Part shown: in pieces, positions 1-13,074 of the stretch | Position numbering within the stretch: position 1 is the stretch's first letter | Layout of the letters: each line of letters begins with the position of its first letter | Source: Siphonodentalium dalli | Lineage: Eukaryota > Mollusca > Scaphopoda > Gadilida > Siphonodentaliidae | Direction: 5' to 3' | Assembly: GCA_032622095.1 (NCBI GenBank) | Contig: CP136061.1 | Span: forward strand, 38,815,797 to 38,879,796 | Length of the DNA: 64,000 bases | The notes under the pieces: generated by a model | Told to the model about the DNA's origin: nothing | The model's database searches: none | The model's input: the letters and a program-made list of their open reading frames with translations, nothing else | Translations under genes and position numbers: made by a program

Positions 1-199
1 GTAAACAGAAGCAAAACTTCTGTAACAAGAGCAGGCTCTTGTTTATGTACACCGTCGTACGTCCTGACAACGACATACTGTTTACGTGCTGATTATGTTT
101 GGCATATGATCAAAACTATATATATTTAATATTCCTTCTGTTGATTGCAATTTGAACAAATATGAATAGTTCTGCCACGAACGCCGCCCATGCCTTTAA
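1..199 (-). mobile_element. TTAA-flanked MITE, copy cut by the window edge
   Basis: This stretch closely matches 5660-5861, including the shared GTAAACAGAAGCA start, a CAGGCTCTTGTTTA block and the end GCCTTTAA. It is therefore the terminal part of the same ~500-bp element, in the same orientation as that copy. The right border is the TTAA at 196-199. The other end lies outside the window. It has no coding capacity. Confidence 0.75.
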
Positions 200-2731
200 T
201 AGGTGTCGGCCAATGTCTAGTGAAATCTGTATATGATAGTCTGGCGGCGATAACAAGCGTACACAGTGCGACCAGCGATATGCTTAATTGGTTTCAATCA
301 AACTAAGATATTTCCGCGCAGGTAAATCTCTATCTTCAAATCATTGGTGTGTATGTTGACGTATGCTACAAGTTGAACTCAAAACTTCAAACCATTGGGT
401 CGTGTAGATGTAAGCGAAATTATCGCATGAGTCAGATGGCAAGCGTTGGCAATGGCATTACACGTTACAAGTAACCCGTACGTGTAAGTGAAATTATTGC
501 GTATTATGGCATACGTATACACTGGCAGCACACGTTACAAGTAACCCGTACGTGTGGCCGAACCTAGCTAGTATGTCGATAAATAGTGAACACTTTTATA
601 CGGACTGAATATCCCACTTTAATAGCAGAACGACGACAAAACGAAGACCATGCCCTCGTGTTCATGGTATGGTATGAACAAAGAGCGTTTTATGTAGCTC
701 CTCTGCAAAAACTTGAAAGGAATCAGGTGGTGGTCGGAAATTTGTTCAGACATGTGTGATAATTATATATTTTTGGCCAGTTTTTGGGACCCACCCACCC
801 ATCGACCCAAATCGTTTTCCGTTTTATCAAGTTGTTTTTTTCCCTCTCATTTGTCGACACCCACCCCTAAATATAAGGGGAGTAATATTTAAATGTTCAT
901 CACTTGCTTTCTGTTTCCTATCGACCACCTATTACAGGTTGGTTTATGTGATTAGCCTAGTTTGGCATGCCAGTTATTGCCTGTGCAATGTGTCCATTCA
1001 TTTTATGTTCGGAGTGACATAGACTAACATATACCGGATATATAGTATGTTTGCAACAACAAACAATTTATACTGTCTGTCTAAATGCAGTTTTTAAAGT
1101 GAAATTACACTATCTCTTAGTTTTAAAGCCAAACATTGTTGAACAACAAGGAGGACAGTTTTTTATTAGCTGTCGAAAAAGATTAGTTTGGGTCCTCTTG
1201 ACCAACCACCCCCTTACATACGTGCTCGGAAACATTGTTTGACTAACCCCTTCCCTGCAGCAGCCATAAATTTTTCATCATTTCGGCGCGTATTTTTTCA
1301 GAGTATATAAAGGATACGGGTATTCGTGAACTTATCGACCTATATTGGACAAATTTCCCATAATGGACAACTAATAATAATAATCACGAATAGGGTACTA
1401 CGTCACTAGATTGTGTGTTCTTTATGCCAGTTGTCGATTTGCCATATCCGTAGTTACGATTGCGGTTTCAAGAAGTGAATCATGGGCACACGAGAGCGTT
1501 GCACACAATCATCGAACGTTCCATTTACTATGCCACGATAGCAGCACAATTAAGTACAAACTAATTACAGCAAACATAATCCGATCATCTTACTGCGAGT
1601 GACAATATTTTGAGCGGCACTATTTTCTCATAAACGATTACGCAGTCATCAATTATGCGAAAAGGTTTTATGAATCGTACGAAAACTTCGCCTCGATACT
1701 AAAAGTTACTCGTGATTCTTATTTGTCGTAGTGCATTATGCGAATGTTTTCAATGTCCATACGACCAGCTTAAGTATGCATCCGTTTAGGTTCGAAACAG
1801 CCATATCCATATAATTCGATTTGTTTTAGCAATATGGTACTGAGATATGGTGCCACGGAAATTTGACCTGCTTCTCGAAACTTGAACTATTGTATCTATA
1901 ATTCGCTCTACGGTTGAAAGCATATATATACCCAAACGCATTAGAACTCACAGCCCCTTGTACTATTTAAATTTATAATTGCCTAACACTCAGTAATATC
2001 TACATTTGATGATCAGAGAAATACATTTGAATTGACATATCCACCAAGATCACACAAAGAAGGTCTTAAAGTTGGATTTTTACGCCATACGACAAAGAAA
2101 AAAATCCATTCATGTTTGTTCCTGAAGCGATAATTTAGTCCATATTGGACTTATACCCGTTATTATTTTGGATGGCGCGGGCCACAGTGAAAACACATAT
2201 ATAAGGATCGTGAATCTGGTGCTGCAACATATCCTTTAAAAAATGGTGCTGCAACATATCATTTAACAAATAGGTTCATATTGGACCTAACTATTCACAT
2301 ATATTCATATTGGACTTATTTGATTCTGAAATAGGCCCATGGTGAGCTTATTTTTTTTTAAACATTAATTAATTAATTTATTTTAAGTATATTAGATTTT
2401 CGAAAAACTAACGCCACTTTAAACTCCGCCAGGGTATCACGAGTCACCACACCAAATTTAGATGAAATCGGACCACCAAGCTATGATCAATGGGAATTTG
2501 TGATTCCTCAAGTAATATGAAATATACAAATTCTGAGGTCTGCCGAATGTTAGAAGGACCATTGACCATCATTAGGCGGACTGCGACATTGTGCAGACGA
2601 AATCCGGTATGCCTATTTTTTGCATACCAGTCACAACTAGTTATCTGGTGCTTTAATTGTTAACATCTCTCCTTGTTCAACCGATTTAGGTTGTCTTTTG
2701 TCTATGAAATGGTGGGATTGACAAATTTTGT
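200..2731. other. Non-coding stretch, no recognised gene
   Basis: Only short, low-complexity or cysteine-poor open frames are seen here, and none resembles a known family. Between about 360 and 560 there is a loose direct repeat of a CACGTTACAAGTAACCCGTA block. Around 2140-2340 there are several TTCATATTGGAC-type motifs that recur near 14630-14700, so this part is probably old repeat DNA. Confidence 0.5.
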
Positions 2732-3040
2732 GTTAAGGGCATTTCAGCCCCGATACTTTTGAGACATGTGTATTCTGTCGATATATAGTTTCGTCATTGT
2801 GCAGTCGAAACATCCACATCGGTCTTGAAAACAATCAACTTTTCTGGTTTTGCATTTTTTATGTATAGGATGTAGCAAAAAAGGAGATAACTGGCCAAAT
2901 GTCATTAGAACATCGAGAAATCTGGTGTATACATCGAAATTGAGTACAAATTTCGGGATTGAAAAAAGACCGCACAATGATGAAAATATACATCGATCGA
3001 ATATACATGTCTCAAAATTATCGGGGCCGAAATGCCCTTA
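2732..3040. repeat. Small foldback (palindromic) element
   Basis: The left end TTAAGGGCATTTC returns as its reverse complement GAAATGCCCTTA at the right end. The arms stay complementary for roughly 90-120 bp, sharing a GAGACATGT block and a CATTGTGC block. The open frames read across it on both strands are by-products of this symmetry. It looks like a non-autonomous foldback MITE. Confidence 0.65.
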
Positions 3041-3249
3041 CTATTTTTCAGAGCAAATAAAGCCAGTATATAAATATTTCGTAAATTTTGTCAACCTATA
3101 TTATTATTCTTATTCCTCCTTCCAGATAACGTAGACACAATTTGGAAGCTCGTATGAGTCATGTCCATCTAAGCGAGAAATATAATAATCTGATCTGAAC
3201 GCCCCAAATGTCGAGTGGCATCAAAGATGTGGTCGGGATTTCAGATATT

Positions 3250-3393
3250 CAGAATAAACTAGGTAACAAATTTAATTTTACATCGTGTTCTGCTATGATT
3301 TGTTGGAAAAACTGTAGAATTATAAATATGACATATATAAACGAGACTATAAATACCCATGAATTATAATTTGTTACCTAGTTTATTATAATG
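3250..3393. repeat. Short inverted repeat
   Basis: The arm AATAAACTAGGTAACAAAT at the left is matched by its reverse complement ATTTGTTACCTAGTTTAT at the right, about 110 bp apart. It is probably a degenerate MITE. Confidence 0.55.
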
Positions 3394-3598
3394 GTGTTCA
3401 TAGTGAGGATTGGATAAAACAACCACCATGTTAATTACAATATAGCACTCGCGCCAATCATTGCCACTCAAACTGTCTAGTTGAGTGGGTCACCGGCAAT
3501 TGTACCCCAACTGGCCACTGCGTCAGCGTTTGCTTATAACACACGAATTAGTTTACATACTGTACATATTTAACCATTGCATAACGGGAACTTCCTGA

Positions 3599-3990
3599 AA
3601 ACCCTGTGCCAATGCATTCTCTTATATGTATATGCGAGTCTATCATATGTCGCCTCGCATATATAAGAGAATGCATTGGCCTAACACATTTTATACATTG
3701 TTAAAGATTGTAAGAAAAAAAGAAAAGAAAAAATAATATAAAAAATTTGTTAAAGAAGGCAAGAAAATATGATAAAAATTGTTAAGAATATAGCAATTTT
3801 TTGTTAAATGTTAGAGAATGTAAGACAAAATTATAAGAATGTAAGAAAAAATGATTAAAAAAAAGATAAAAATTGTTAAAGTATGGTAAGTAAATTTGAT
3901 ACAAAAAAAATCTAAGGCCAATGCATTCTCTTATATATGCGAGGCGGCCTATGCTTGACTCGCATAAATGAGAGAATTCATTGGCACAAG
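3599..3990. mobile_element. Double-hairpin MITE, diverged copy
   Basis: A CCTGTGCCAATGCATTCTC end leads into a near-perfect snap-back stem at 3603-3684. A second, mirror-image stem lies at 3913-3988, ending GGCACAAGG. The two hairpins are separated by an AT-rich, TGTAAGAAAAA-rich spacer. The same hairpin module occurs in at least seven other places in the window (15.9, 24.9, 27.4/28.2, 46.3, 54.4, 60.4 and 62.7 kb). Confidence 0.8.
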
Positions 3991-4074
3991 GTATTTTAAT
4001 GTTGCGCCAGCGCACCTCCGGTCAATACAGGGTTAAGTTATATCGGTAAAAATCAGTAATTCTTTTCAACTCAC

Positions 4075-4345
4075 CAGTTTTATCTATGAAGCCGCCGGTG
4101 AAGTCTCTCATGTTATGGCACATAGAATTATTATAAGCGAATGAATAGCATCCGGGATTGTTCATGCAAATTCTGCTGCACTCTATTTTTGATCGGGCCG
4201 GACCAACTGTGCGGGTTCTCTGCCAGTAGTACTCTGGGAAGAGCAACCAGCTCTTTTTGTAAATGGCGTCGTCAAACTGGTTCTCTCCCTTGGACGATCG
4301 AATGCGGTACATGTACCAAACTAGAACCATCAACGAAAGATTCAT
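4075..4345 (-). CDS. Probable first exon of a PAN/apple-domain secreted protein
   Basis: On the minus strand an open frame of about 90 codons begins with a methionine and a hydrophobic run (LSLMVLVWYMY) that could be a signal peptide. It continues into a cysteine pattern typical of PAN/apple domains: ECSRICMNNPGCYSFAYNN followed by MCH. The frame meets a consensus donor, CTG|GTGAGTTG, with the last exon base at 4075, so the stop at 4022 is probably intronic. An upstream in-frame methionine exists at 4405; I prefer 4345 because the hydrophobic segment follows it directly. PAN domains mediate protein or carbohydrate binding in extracellular proteins. Later exons were not found at lower coordinates, so the gene may continue beyond the window, or this may be a stray exon. 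Confidence 0.5.
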
Positions 4346-4409
4346 CGTGATAATGTGGTATCGAGTGTTACATATTAGTATAGCATCTTCGTCTTCTGAT
4401 CGCAATATA

Positions 4410-5120
4410 GAGCTTCAATCATAAAACATAGTTCAATTGGGAAAATGTCCACAGTTACATATCCTCCCCAGATCGCGCTATGTCCGCTGTAGTTGCTTCG
4501 CTGTCGGTTTGTAGCGAAATATTAGGTTGATCAACCGGTTCTGACTCAATTGTTCAGAAATTTCAATTGAGAATCGGGATTATACTGGTATATTTCATGC
4601 TACAAGCTATAATTCGTGACAGCGGGAACCATTGTATGTGGAATTCAATGTGCCAGTCATTTTCTTGGTGTCGCTTCTTCCTCAAGTTTAATCGTTAGAA
4701 ATGTGTTCAGTATGTCAGCAGGAATGATATGATTTGTGCGAGCGTTCAGACGTCCAGCTATTATCTCACTTGCCGCTCGAGGTCGTTGAATTTATTGAAT
4801 TGTATGTCTTTTATCATAAAGCGTCTCCCACGGGGCTGCGTATTCAAAAACTGGCTCTCCATCCCTGCATGCACTACCATATATATTTCGGACTATGAAA
4901 TAGTAAGTGTCACTAGATGAATGTGGTCCCTGAAATTATTGAATTTCTTGCTTTTATCAACAACGCGTCTCGAAACAATGTACTCTCTATATTGATTTCT
5001 GACTATAACGTTATATTTCTAAGTCGGTCACAACATTCAGGACAAGCTTTTGTCACTATAATTTGATTTGAATTCTACGTCACGATAACATGGGAGAGGA
5101 CATGTGACTATTAGATATAT
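4410..5120. other. Non-coding stretch, no recognised feature
   Basis: It lies upstream of the PAN-domain exon on that gene's strand, so its promoter could be here, but I see no convincing core promoter. No repeat structure was noticed. Confidence 0.35.
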
Positions 5121-5122
5121 AG

Positions 5123-5266
5123 AATACACCCACAGTAGACGAGAGTACCAATTTTCACCACGAGTGGAATTGTGGTTTTAACCACGAGAATGTTGGCGAG
5201 TGGCTAAAACCACAATGCCACGAGTGGTGAAATAAATATGTGCTATCGTCTACTATCGGTGTATTT
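5123..5266. repeat. Short foldback MITE
   Basis: The ends AATACACC and GGTGTATT are inverted. The arms share CAGTAGACGA / TCGTCTACT and CACCACGAGTGG / CCACGAGTGGTG blocks, giving an almost complete palindrome of about 144 bp. Confidence 0.65.
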
Positions 5267-5335
5267 GATTTATGTCATAATAATTGTTGTTTTATTTTTC
5301 AGCGAATTCAACCACTCCACTGTGACTGTTTACTT

Positions 5336-5861
5336 TTAAAGATACGGGCGGTGTTGGCGGTGGGTATGCTATTAAAGTATTCACATCCGTCAAAAACCGG
5401 CATAGACAGAAAGAATAGTAAAACATAAACAAACTTTGTTCTTATACCAATCATAAATATGGCATAAACAGTATGCTATTGTCAATTTTTGCCTTTGTTA
5501 TGTAAACAAAAGCAAAAAACGTTACGTTACCTGACATTTGTTTAGATCCGGATATGGTAAACATAAAGAGCGTTATTTGTTACTGTTTTCCTGATATGAA
5601 AATAATAAAGAGCGTTTATATCATTTTTGTGTGATTAACTAATAAAATTGCGCTGTATTATGTAAACAGAAGCACGACTTCTGTAACACGGGCAGGCTCT
5701 TGTTTACGTACACCCATTGTTGTCTTGACGGCAATATAATATTTACGCGCTGATTATGTTTGGCATATGAACAAAACTATATATATTTTAATATTCCTTC
5801 TGTTGATGGCGATTTGAACAAATGTGAATATTTTTACAACGAACGCCGCCCGTGCCTTTAA
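5336..5861 (-). mobile_element. Full-length TTAA-flanked MITE (~526 bp)
   Basis: The element is bounded by TTAA at 5336-5339 and 5858-5861. Its ends are imperfect inverted repeats: AAAGATACGGGCGGTG on the left, and AAAGGCACGGGCGGCG read on the other strand at the right. It is in the opposite orientation to the copies at 17917 and 27652. TTAA duplication is the hallmark of piggyBac-type insertion, and the element has no transposase, so it is non-autonomous. Confidence 0.8.
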
Positions 5862-7440
5862 TGTATATCGTCACCGAATGACCCAAACACGCCGATATAA
5901 GGATTGTGCGTCCGCGTAGTAATACATACTTTTACGTCATGGTGTCAGTCTGATTCTATGCCTTACGTCACTTGATAATCCCATGCATATGCAAATTCCT
6001 CGTTCATAATTACAACACAGGCAAGCTAAGTTTGACTGAAATTCTGGCAATTGTCCTCATTTAATTGATATCAGAACAACACCCAATTTAACTTAATGTA
6101 GCAGAAGAACTATTCTTCTAACTTCGACATAGTTCGTTTATGACGTTAGAAAATCTATACCCACACTAGAAAGGTATTTAATAATTTTATGGTACAGCAT
6201 TTATCGGTTCTGGGGAAATACTAAAATATAGAGCATACCAGTGACAAAGTTAACAAGATCGATTTCCGTTAAAACCACACCAGCTATCAGAACCTTTATA
6301 AATTATAGAAATATGTCAGTTCAGCCAAAATACCACCACCGACATGTCCTATATATTGACAATAACATTTCATTTTGTTATGACATATAACTATAACTTA
6401 TCATTGAGACAGCGTTTCGTACTTGTGTGAAGCAAATTCAAGGCCTACAACTCGAGGCCTACCATCAAGAGCTGGGACCTGTCTTTCTCTAAGTCTTTGG
6501 GTATTTTATTACATCTAGTGCCATCTATCTATCTGTGCGGATAGTTCGGAAACTTATCTTTTTCTGTGACCTAGTTCACCAGCCACAGACAGACAATATA
6601 CCACTACGTACATTGTATATTCCTCAATAAATTCTACTTTAACAACATGTTTCATCTGGAAACATCTCGATTTGCTTTGTACAGTCTGGGTTCTTTTCAT
6701 TTTCAAATAAACTGTTTGGAAAAGCTGGTTACATCAGTTGTGAGATCTGTATACAACAGGTCTCGGCAACCAACGTTGATCTCAGACGAATGTTTCGCAC
6801 ATTGTTCTGTCATAATCAACCAGTTTGATCTACACGTGTTCGTCTTCTTGGAAGGTCTGGAACTCCACAAACTTAATGCGATTCTTTTCGGCAACATTAG
6901 CACAACTCTTCTATTTGACAATGGCATCTATACACAGCTAATTTTATTATCTTCCACGTTTGTGAACTACGGTTCACAACTCATACCTATACGCAAGTGA
7001 CTGGTCGTTGACAGACACATTCGTGACACGACGAAACATGCAGCTGACAGCCCAGAATGTGCATCTTCTTCAGAACATTACAATATGAAAAGGACATGTA
7101 TAATAGAGGCCCCCACCCCCACCCCCATGGAATACGGAATACCACTTAATACAGAGGGTGGAATACGGAATACCAGTTAACACAACGGTGCTTGTGTTAG
7201 TGCTGTTCATGAATATATGTGCCATGTTTATTGAATATGTGCACTATTTTGTTTGTATTTGAAAGAATTTAACAGGACAAACCTGTGACTTGAAAGTGTG
7301 GAGGAACACTACACTAAAATGTTTGACAAATGGTTACCATCAATCTCAAAATAAAGACAGAACCAGTGACAAACCACCCAAAACGAACCATCATACTTCT
7401 CCAATAAAACTTAAAGATTGTCTTTGCATTTACTGAAATA
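5862..7440. other. Non-coding stretch with one unassigned open frame
   Basis: A 117-codon plus-strand frame (6647-7000) and an overlapping 74-codon minus-strand frame are present. Neither has a family signature I recognise, and neither has clear splice context. A duplicated GGAATACGGAATACCA motif lies near 7130-7180. Otherwise I see nothing. Confidence 0.35.
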
Positions 7441-7449
7441 CTTTGTATA

Positions 7450-7460
7450 CACCCCCCCCC

Positions 7461-7520
<60 letters not shown>
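7450..7520. repeat. Compound microsatellite C(n)-(CA)n-(TA)n
   Basis: A run of C bases passes into CA dinucleotides and then a long TA run. Open frames across it are artefacts of the repeat. Confidence 0.95.
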
Positions 7521-7524
<4 letters not shown>

Positions 7525-10078
7525 TTATTTAATAGACATGTATATGTGGATTTCGTTTTTGCAGGTAAATACAATGTGTCAGTTGCTCACACACTGTAAC
7601 CACGAGGATACAATTATGTGCTTAACATAGTTTGATTATGACGGCTAATCAGCATGCGGGTCCGTACGATACATACAGGTTATCATTACAGTTCATGATA
7701 TGTTACTCGATACTTCATTACACTCACTGAGGAACTCCTACCAACTCAGTGAGATGGAAACTGTGTCGTGTGTCCTGCTCGAACAGTTATATGCAATATG
7801 CAACCTGTATACATTATTATATCTAGTAAGAGGCTTGCTTGATTAAAACGCGTGCAAGATCATTGCTTTAAAATACTTGTATGTAGCTTGACATCGCGTT
7901 GTTAATTGATCCATACACAACTTTTACCTATGAGCTGAGGGTACATTCACACGCTGATATTCTTTCTGACAAACCTTCAGGCACGTATAGTTACACTAAC
8001 ACATGCATTCGCGTTGTGGAACATGAATGCAGGACGTTTGTTGGTCAAAATTACGTCACACGACGTCGCGCGTTGACCTCAACTTGCATCGATTTTTGTG
8101 TAGACGCAACTTGCATCAAGTCCCGAGAATAACGTTGGAAATGGCCGCTTAATGTCCTTCTAATTTGCCAGTTGACTCGGTTGAGTGTAAATATAAGTAA
8201 TGTATGTTTATTTACTTGCGTCCCATAGAGTATGGCTGCAAGTTTTTCTGACTGTTTTATGTGTGGAATGCCTTCGAAGGCAAGCAAAAATCAACATCCA
8301 TTTCTAAATTTAATGCAGAGGGCTATACGTTTTGCAAGTTGATACATCATACACTTCACAAATAAATATTGGTAAAGGTATTCTATTATTTTACTGTTGG
8401 TGAGACCAATATATATTGAATTATGTGTGCAATTTGTGTTTTGTTAATATAATTGATACAATGTATATAAAAGACTATCTATTATGTGAAATCACCCTCT
8501 TATGTTTATAAATCATATATATTACGGGCCGTTTAGTCTTGTTTTCATGCTCAAGTTTAATCAATGAGTTTATTTGTAATGAATTTCATTTGTCTCACAT
8601 TAATGGCATGCGATCTTGTACTTCACACTGGTACATGTTCAAACACAAAAGTATGTAGAACCATCATCATCGAAAAGAGCGTGTATAAAATAAAAACACT
8701 CTTTTGTCATTTGAATTTTCAGCAAAAATCCGATAACAATATGTTGCATGTTGAAACCGTTGTTACATAAACACCAATTGTTACACTTGTGTTACTGTTT
8801 CCCAACTACGAATACCACGAGAGAGTCCAAATGCAATTATCAAAGCATTAGAATACAGATTTTTTCGAGTAAATATTTGAGTCACAATGTTTGATGTTTG
8901 TTTATACAACTGTCAGTTTAAATGACAATTATTTCAACATGTAAAATTATCTAAAATCTCACCATTTATTTTCCATCATCTTCATGATAATCATGGTCCT
9001 ACATACATTTATAATTTTTCATGCACCCACAGCATTATTATATATACATATCAGTTGGTTCAATATCCAGACCAGATTAGTGCTGAAGTGATATTCTTTA
9101 TTCAGACAAGAATAACATTTTGGTTTATTCTTTTTAACCTGAAACCTGGCAGCTAACTCTTTGAAAAATCAAATTGGTACCAACCGATTATTGGGAAATG
9201 GCCAAATCATGCTCACCGGGAGTGTGGGTGCCGGCCAGGTGTTATTACTGAAAAAACTCAATGGTGCTATTAGGTAGAAACATTTGTAGAATCAATATTG
9301 ATTTAGACCACGCTATGATTACAGCCGAGCCTCCCTGGAGATTTCGTGTTACCCCTCTGGGATGTAATATTCACCCCTTATATAGGTTGTTGGTGAACAT
9401 TGCTAACCAAAGGGTTGAGTTGCTCATCACTACTCCACCTGGCTGCTGCAAAGCCACACTCTGTGTGATTGATCGTTACCACTTAACGCATTGGGTTGTT
9501 AATGAAAACTACCCAAAAGGGTTGAGTTACCCGTAAAAAGTGTTAAAATACCACATGAGTGGTGATAGTCCACCCATTTAAGGGGGCACATATCCTACCC
9601 ATTCAAAAAAAGCAATTCTACCCCTCCAATTAGCGGACTCACATCTGGCCTCCGAGGGGATACGAATAGCCCCCATTACCCCCGTCCAAATGGGTGAAAT
9701 TACCCCTTTCATTTTAGTGTGTACCCAGGTGTACGTGTACCACTCCAAATAGTTGTATTTGTTGTAACTGCATGGCTTGTACAAATTATACCTCGGCCAC
9801 CAATTTTGTAACACGGATGGCTCTTGACAATATTTTAAGACTGTGTGTCCGAAGTTATAGAAACATATGAATCATGAGTTGTTGACGAGTTCTGGTAGTC
9901 TGTCTGTTCATGAAATTTGGTTGTGATAAATATACTAAGTATGAAATCATACAATTTATTGGGTATCTTGAATATATTTATATATATGTAACTACATGTA
10001 GCATTTGTAGACTTTATACAGCTCTTTATTAAATTTTATTTAACACCCATTGACGCAAGACACATGTATACAACGTAA
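7525..10078. other. Non-coding stretch; degenerate TACCCCT-rich repeats near 9.3-9.7 kb
   Basis: No gene is recognisable. Between about 9340 and 9730, short phrases such as GTTACCCCTCTGG and ATTACCCC recur on both strands, suggesting an old, scrambled repeat. The 91-codon plus-strand frame at 9261-9536 lies in this and is not a credible gene. Confidence 0.4.
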
Positions 10079-12385
10079 TTAGTCCAGTGCATTTATGGTT
10101 TTACCCAGAACTAATTGCAACAGAATTTTTTTTTGCTGGAATTGGTACATATACCCTCCGTAAACAACATATTAAAAATCGGCAAAAATCGGAAAAAGGG
10201 AAATTAGTGAATTTCGTGAAAAAAAAATTGGGAAAATTTGGTCAAATCATCAATATATGGATTTTCATGAATGTATATAAAAAATTCAAATTTACAAGTC
10301 CTACAAATATCCTGCCTATTTTGTCGACCACATTTTCCTGAATCCAGAACTGGAAACCATTCCCAGATTCCTTAAGTATTTTTCGAGTTGTGTGCTTTCA
10401 AAAACGCGAGTTTACCTGATTTTGGAGCCTTAATTTCGCAGAATGAGCCAAATGCCGTATTATATGGTTAATTATTTAAAAAACTAGTGCCAAATTAATG
10501 ACTTTTTCACTGTTTTAGTAATTTCCTCACTAGATTAAACACAAAATATGATTAATATGTGCATCTATGAATAAGGAGAATAAAATATTCTCAAACAAAA
10601 TGTGTGTTCCATTGTATGGACTTAGCCAAATTTGCCTCGACACAGAACTTGTGTGATGAAATGCCATATTTGAGGTCATGTAAGTCAATAAATTAATATC
10701 CATATGCTCTGCTTTTCTCATAACATTTTGAGAATACTAGATTGAAGAAATTGTGAAATAATATCCAAATACATTGGTGAAGAAAATAAAATTATGGTCC
10801 TATGAACTCTTAGTCTAGCCTCTTTTCCGAAAATGCTACTGTGGGGCGTTTTTGTCAATTTTAAAAGGATTTTAGGCATATTAAGAATAATTAACGAAAG
10901 TTTATTGTGTAAAATTATGTGATGATCTGTCCTCTTAAATCATTTTTTTGTTGAGAAAATAGCATTTCAATGGTTATACCAATGAATGTCACTGGATTTC
11001 ACTCATCATTATGGAAACTTACTCCAAATTTGAACGGCAGAACAATGGGGTAGGGGAAAGCATATCAACAAAAACTTCAAAATTATGCATCTTGAAGCAT
11101 AAAACTTTATATTAACAGCTTCTGCTTACATTGTTCTTTCGTGCATAATTTCATATTTCCTTTGTTTATGTTTATTGACAGAGCTATAATATTTGTTGTC
11201 ATAATTTGGCAGTGAAATGTCAAATTGGCATTTTGAGATTGTTTTTATACAACATAACCATAAAATTCTAAATCAACGTCCGATAACGTATTTAGCAGTT
11301 TTATAATGCAACAGGAATGTACACAAACTGGAAGAAAACAACATTGTGTCTGAAATGGCTGTAATTTGGTGATAAGATTGCATTTTGTGATTTTTCCTAC
11401 CCCTATACCAACGTTAAAATTTGGAGTCAGTTTCCTGAAAAATGAAAGAAATCTAGTGACATACTATGGCATAACCAATGTAAGGCTAATTTTTTATCAC
11501 TTAAGTGTTGTGGGAGGAAAATTCAAATAATTTTACACATTAAAACACCCATTGTTTTTGTTTTTATGGCCCAAATCCTTTTAGAATGGAAAAAAATGCC
11601 TCAAACTGGCATCTTTGGAAACAAGCTAAGACTAAGTATTCAAAGGGCCATAACTTGATTTTCTTAAATAATGTCCTGTTGATACCTTTACAATTTGTTC
11701 AATCCAACATACTTAAAAGGTTATAAGAAACGCATGGCATATGGGTATTAAATTATTGAGTTACATGACCTCAAATATTGCATTTCATCACACACGTTCA
11801 GTGTCAGAGGCAAAATTGGCTAAGTCCATACAATGGAACACACATTTTGTTTGAGAATATAATCTTCTTCTTAATTATAGATGCACATATTAATCATATT
11901 TTGTGCTTAATCTAGTGAGGAAATTACTAAAACAGTGAAAAATCCCTTCAGTTTGCTCTAGTTTTATTTAATAATTAATCATAAATAAGGCATTTTGGTT
12001 CATTCTTCGAAAGTGAGGCCCCGAAAATGGGCCGAAATCAGGTAAACTTGCATTTTTGAAGGCACACAACTCGAAAAATACGTAATGAATCTGTGACTGG
12101 TTTTCAGTACTGGGTTCAGGAAACTGAGGACGACACAATACACATCCTATTTGTAGGATTTGTGAATTTGATTGTTTATAAACATCCATGAAAATCCATA
12201 AATTGATGATTTGACCAAATTTCCCCAAATTTATTTCACGAAATTCACCAATTTCCCTTTTTCCGATTTTTGCCGATTTTTAGTATGTTGTTTATGGAGG
12301 GTTTATGTACTTACTCCAGCAAAAAAAAATTCTGTTGCAATTAGTTCCGGGTTTGGCATTTTTTCTCATAAATGCACTGGACTAA
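10079..12385. mobile_element. 2.3-kb palindromic (foldback) DNA element
   Basis: The left end TTAGTCCAGTGCATTTATG is repeated in inverse at the right end, and the two halves remain alignable in inverse orientation for most of their ~1.1 kb. Landmarks include ATCGGCAAAAATCGG near 10180 and, inverted, near 12270; GTCACTGGATTTC near 10990 and its counterpart near 11440; and the TTAGTCTAGCCTC / GCTAAGACTAAG pair near 10810 and 11625. The centre is close to 11.23 kb. A 3-bp AAT may flank both ends, which would be weak evidence of a target-site duplication. No transposase frame was seen, and frames on both arms are mirror images. Confidence 0.75.
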
Positions 12386-12389
12386 ATCC

Positions 12390-12940
12390 CCGAAATTTTG
12401 GCAACAACGTCAACGTGAAATAGTTCAATATTATTCAACGTTCTGTAATTAGGCATATTTTGTTAGCACTTTAATAATAAACTTCCAGACTGACTTCTGC
12501 TACATGTATATTCCAGTACATTTTAAATTCGCGAAGTTGCATCTCGAATGTACACTAGCGTCCGATTGTCCTAACTACTTTTGAAAAGATCGAGCACTGG
12601 TAAGCATTCGAGCGGTTGACCTATGCAACTAGTGGAATCATGGTGTGACATTATCGTAATTGAATCAGCTTGAGGTGCCTCGTGATTTGCGAGGACCAGT
12701 GATCCCAACATGTTTTTAATCGTTTAGGTGAATGTATCCTTTCACACATCCATGTTCACTATCCCATATAGAGTACATGTGTTCTTGCTGTTCCTGGGCT
12801 TACTCTCTTACTGGCGACACCATTAGTTAATAAATAGAGCATGGCTTGGAGTGAAATACGCCGATATAGTGCATAGTGATGTTGTGTAGTTCACGACAAG
12901 TCATGCTCTAATTATTATATTGTATCGAACAAATGCAGAA
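12390..12940. other. Non-coding stretch, nothing recognised
   Basis: No long open frame, repeat or RNA gene was noticed. Confidence 0.4.
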
Positions 12941-12943
12941 ATT

Positions 12944-13074
12944 AAAAACCTCATAAATAATTTACTGAATGTAAGTCTCTTAAAACCTCATTATAATTTA
13001 CTGAATGTAAGTCTCTACAAACCTCATTATAATTTACTGAATGTAAGTCTCTCTAAACCTCATTATAATTTACC
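12944..13074. repeat. Minisatellite, ~36-bp unit, about 3.5 copies
   Basis: The phrase AATTTACTGAATGTAAGTCT with AACCTCATTATAAT recurs at a spacing of about 36 bp, with small end variations. Confidence 0.85.

Noticed and set aside
7314-7630. Overlapping open frames of 70-86 codons around the microsatellite
   Set aside because: Both are dominated by tyrosine-isoleucine runs from the TA repeat.
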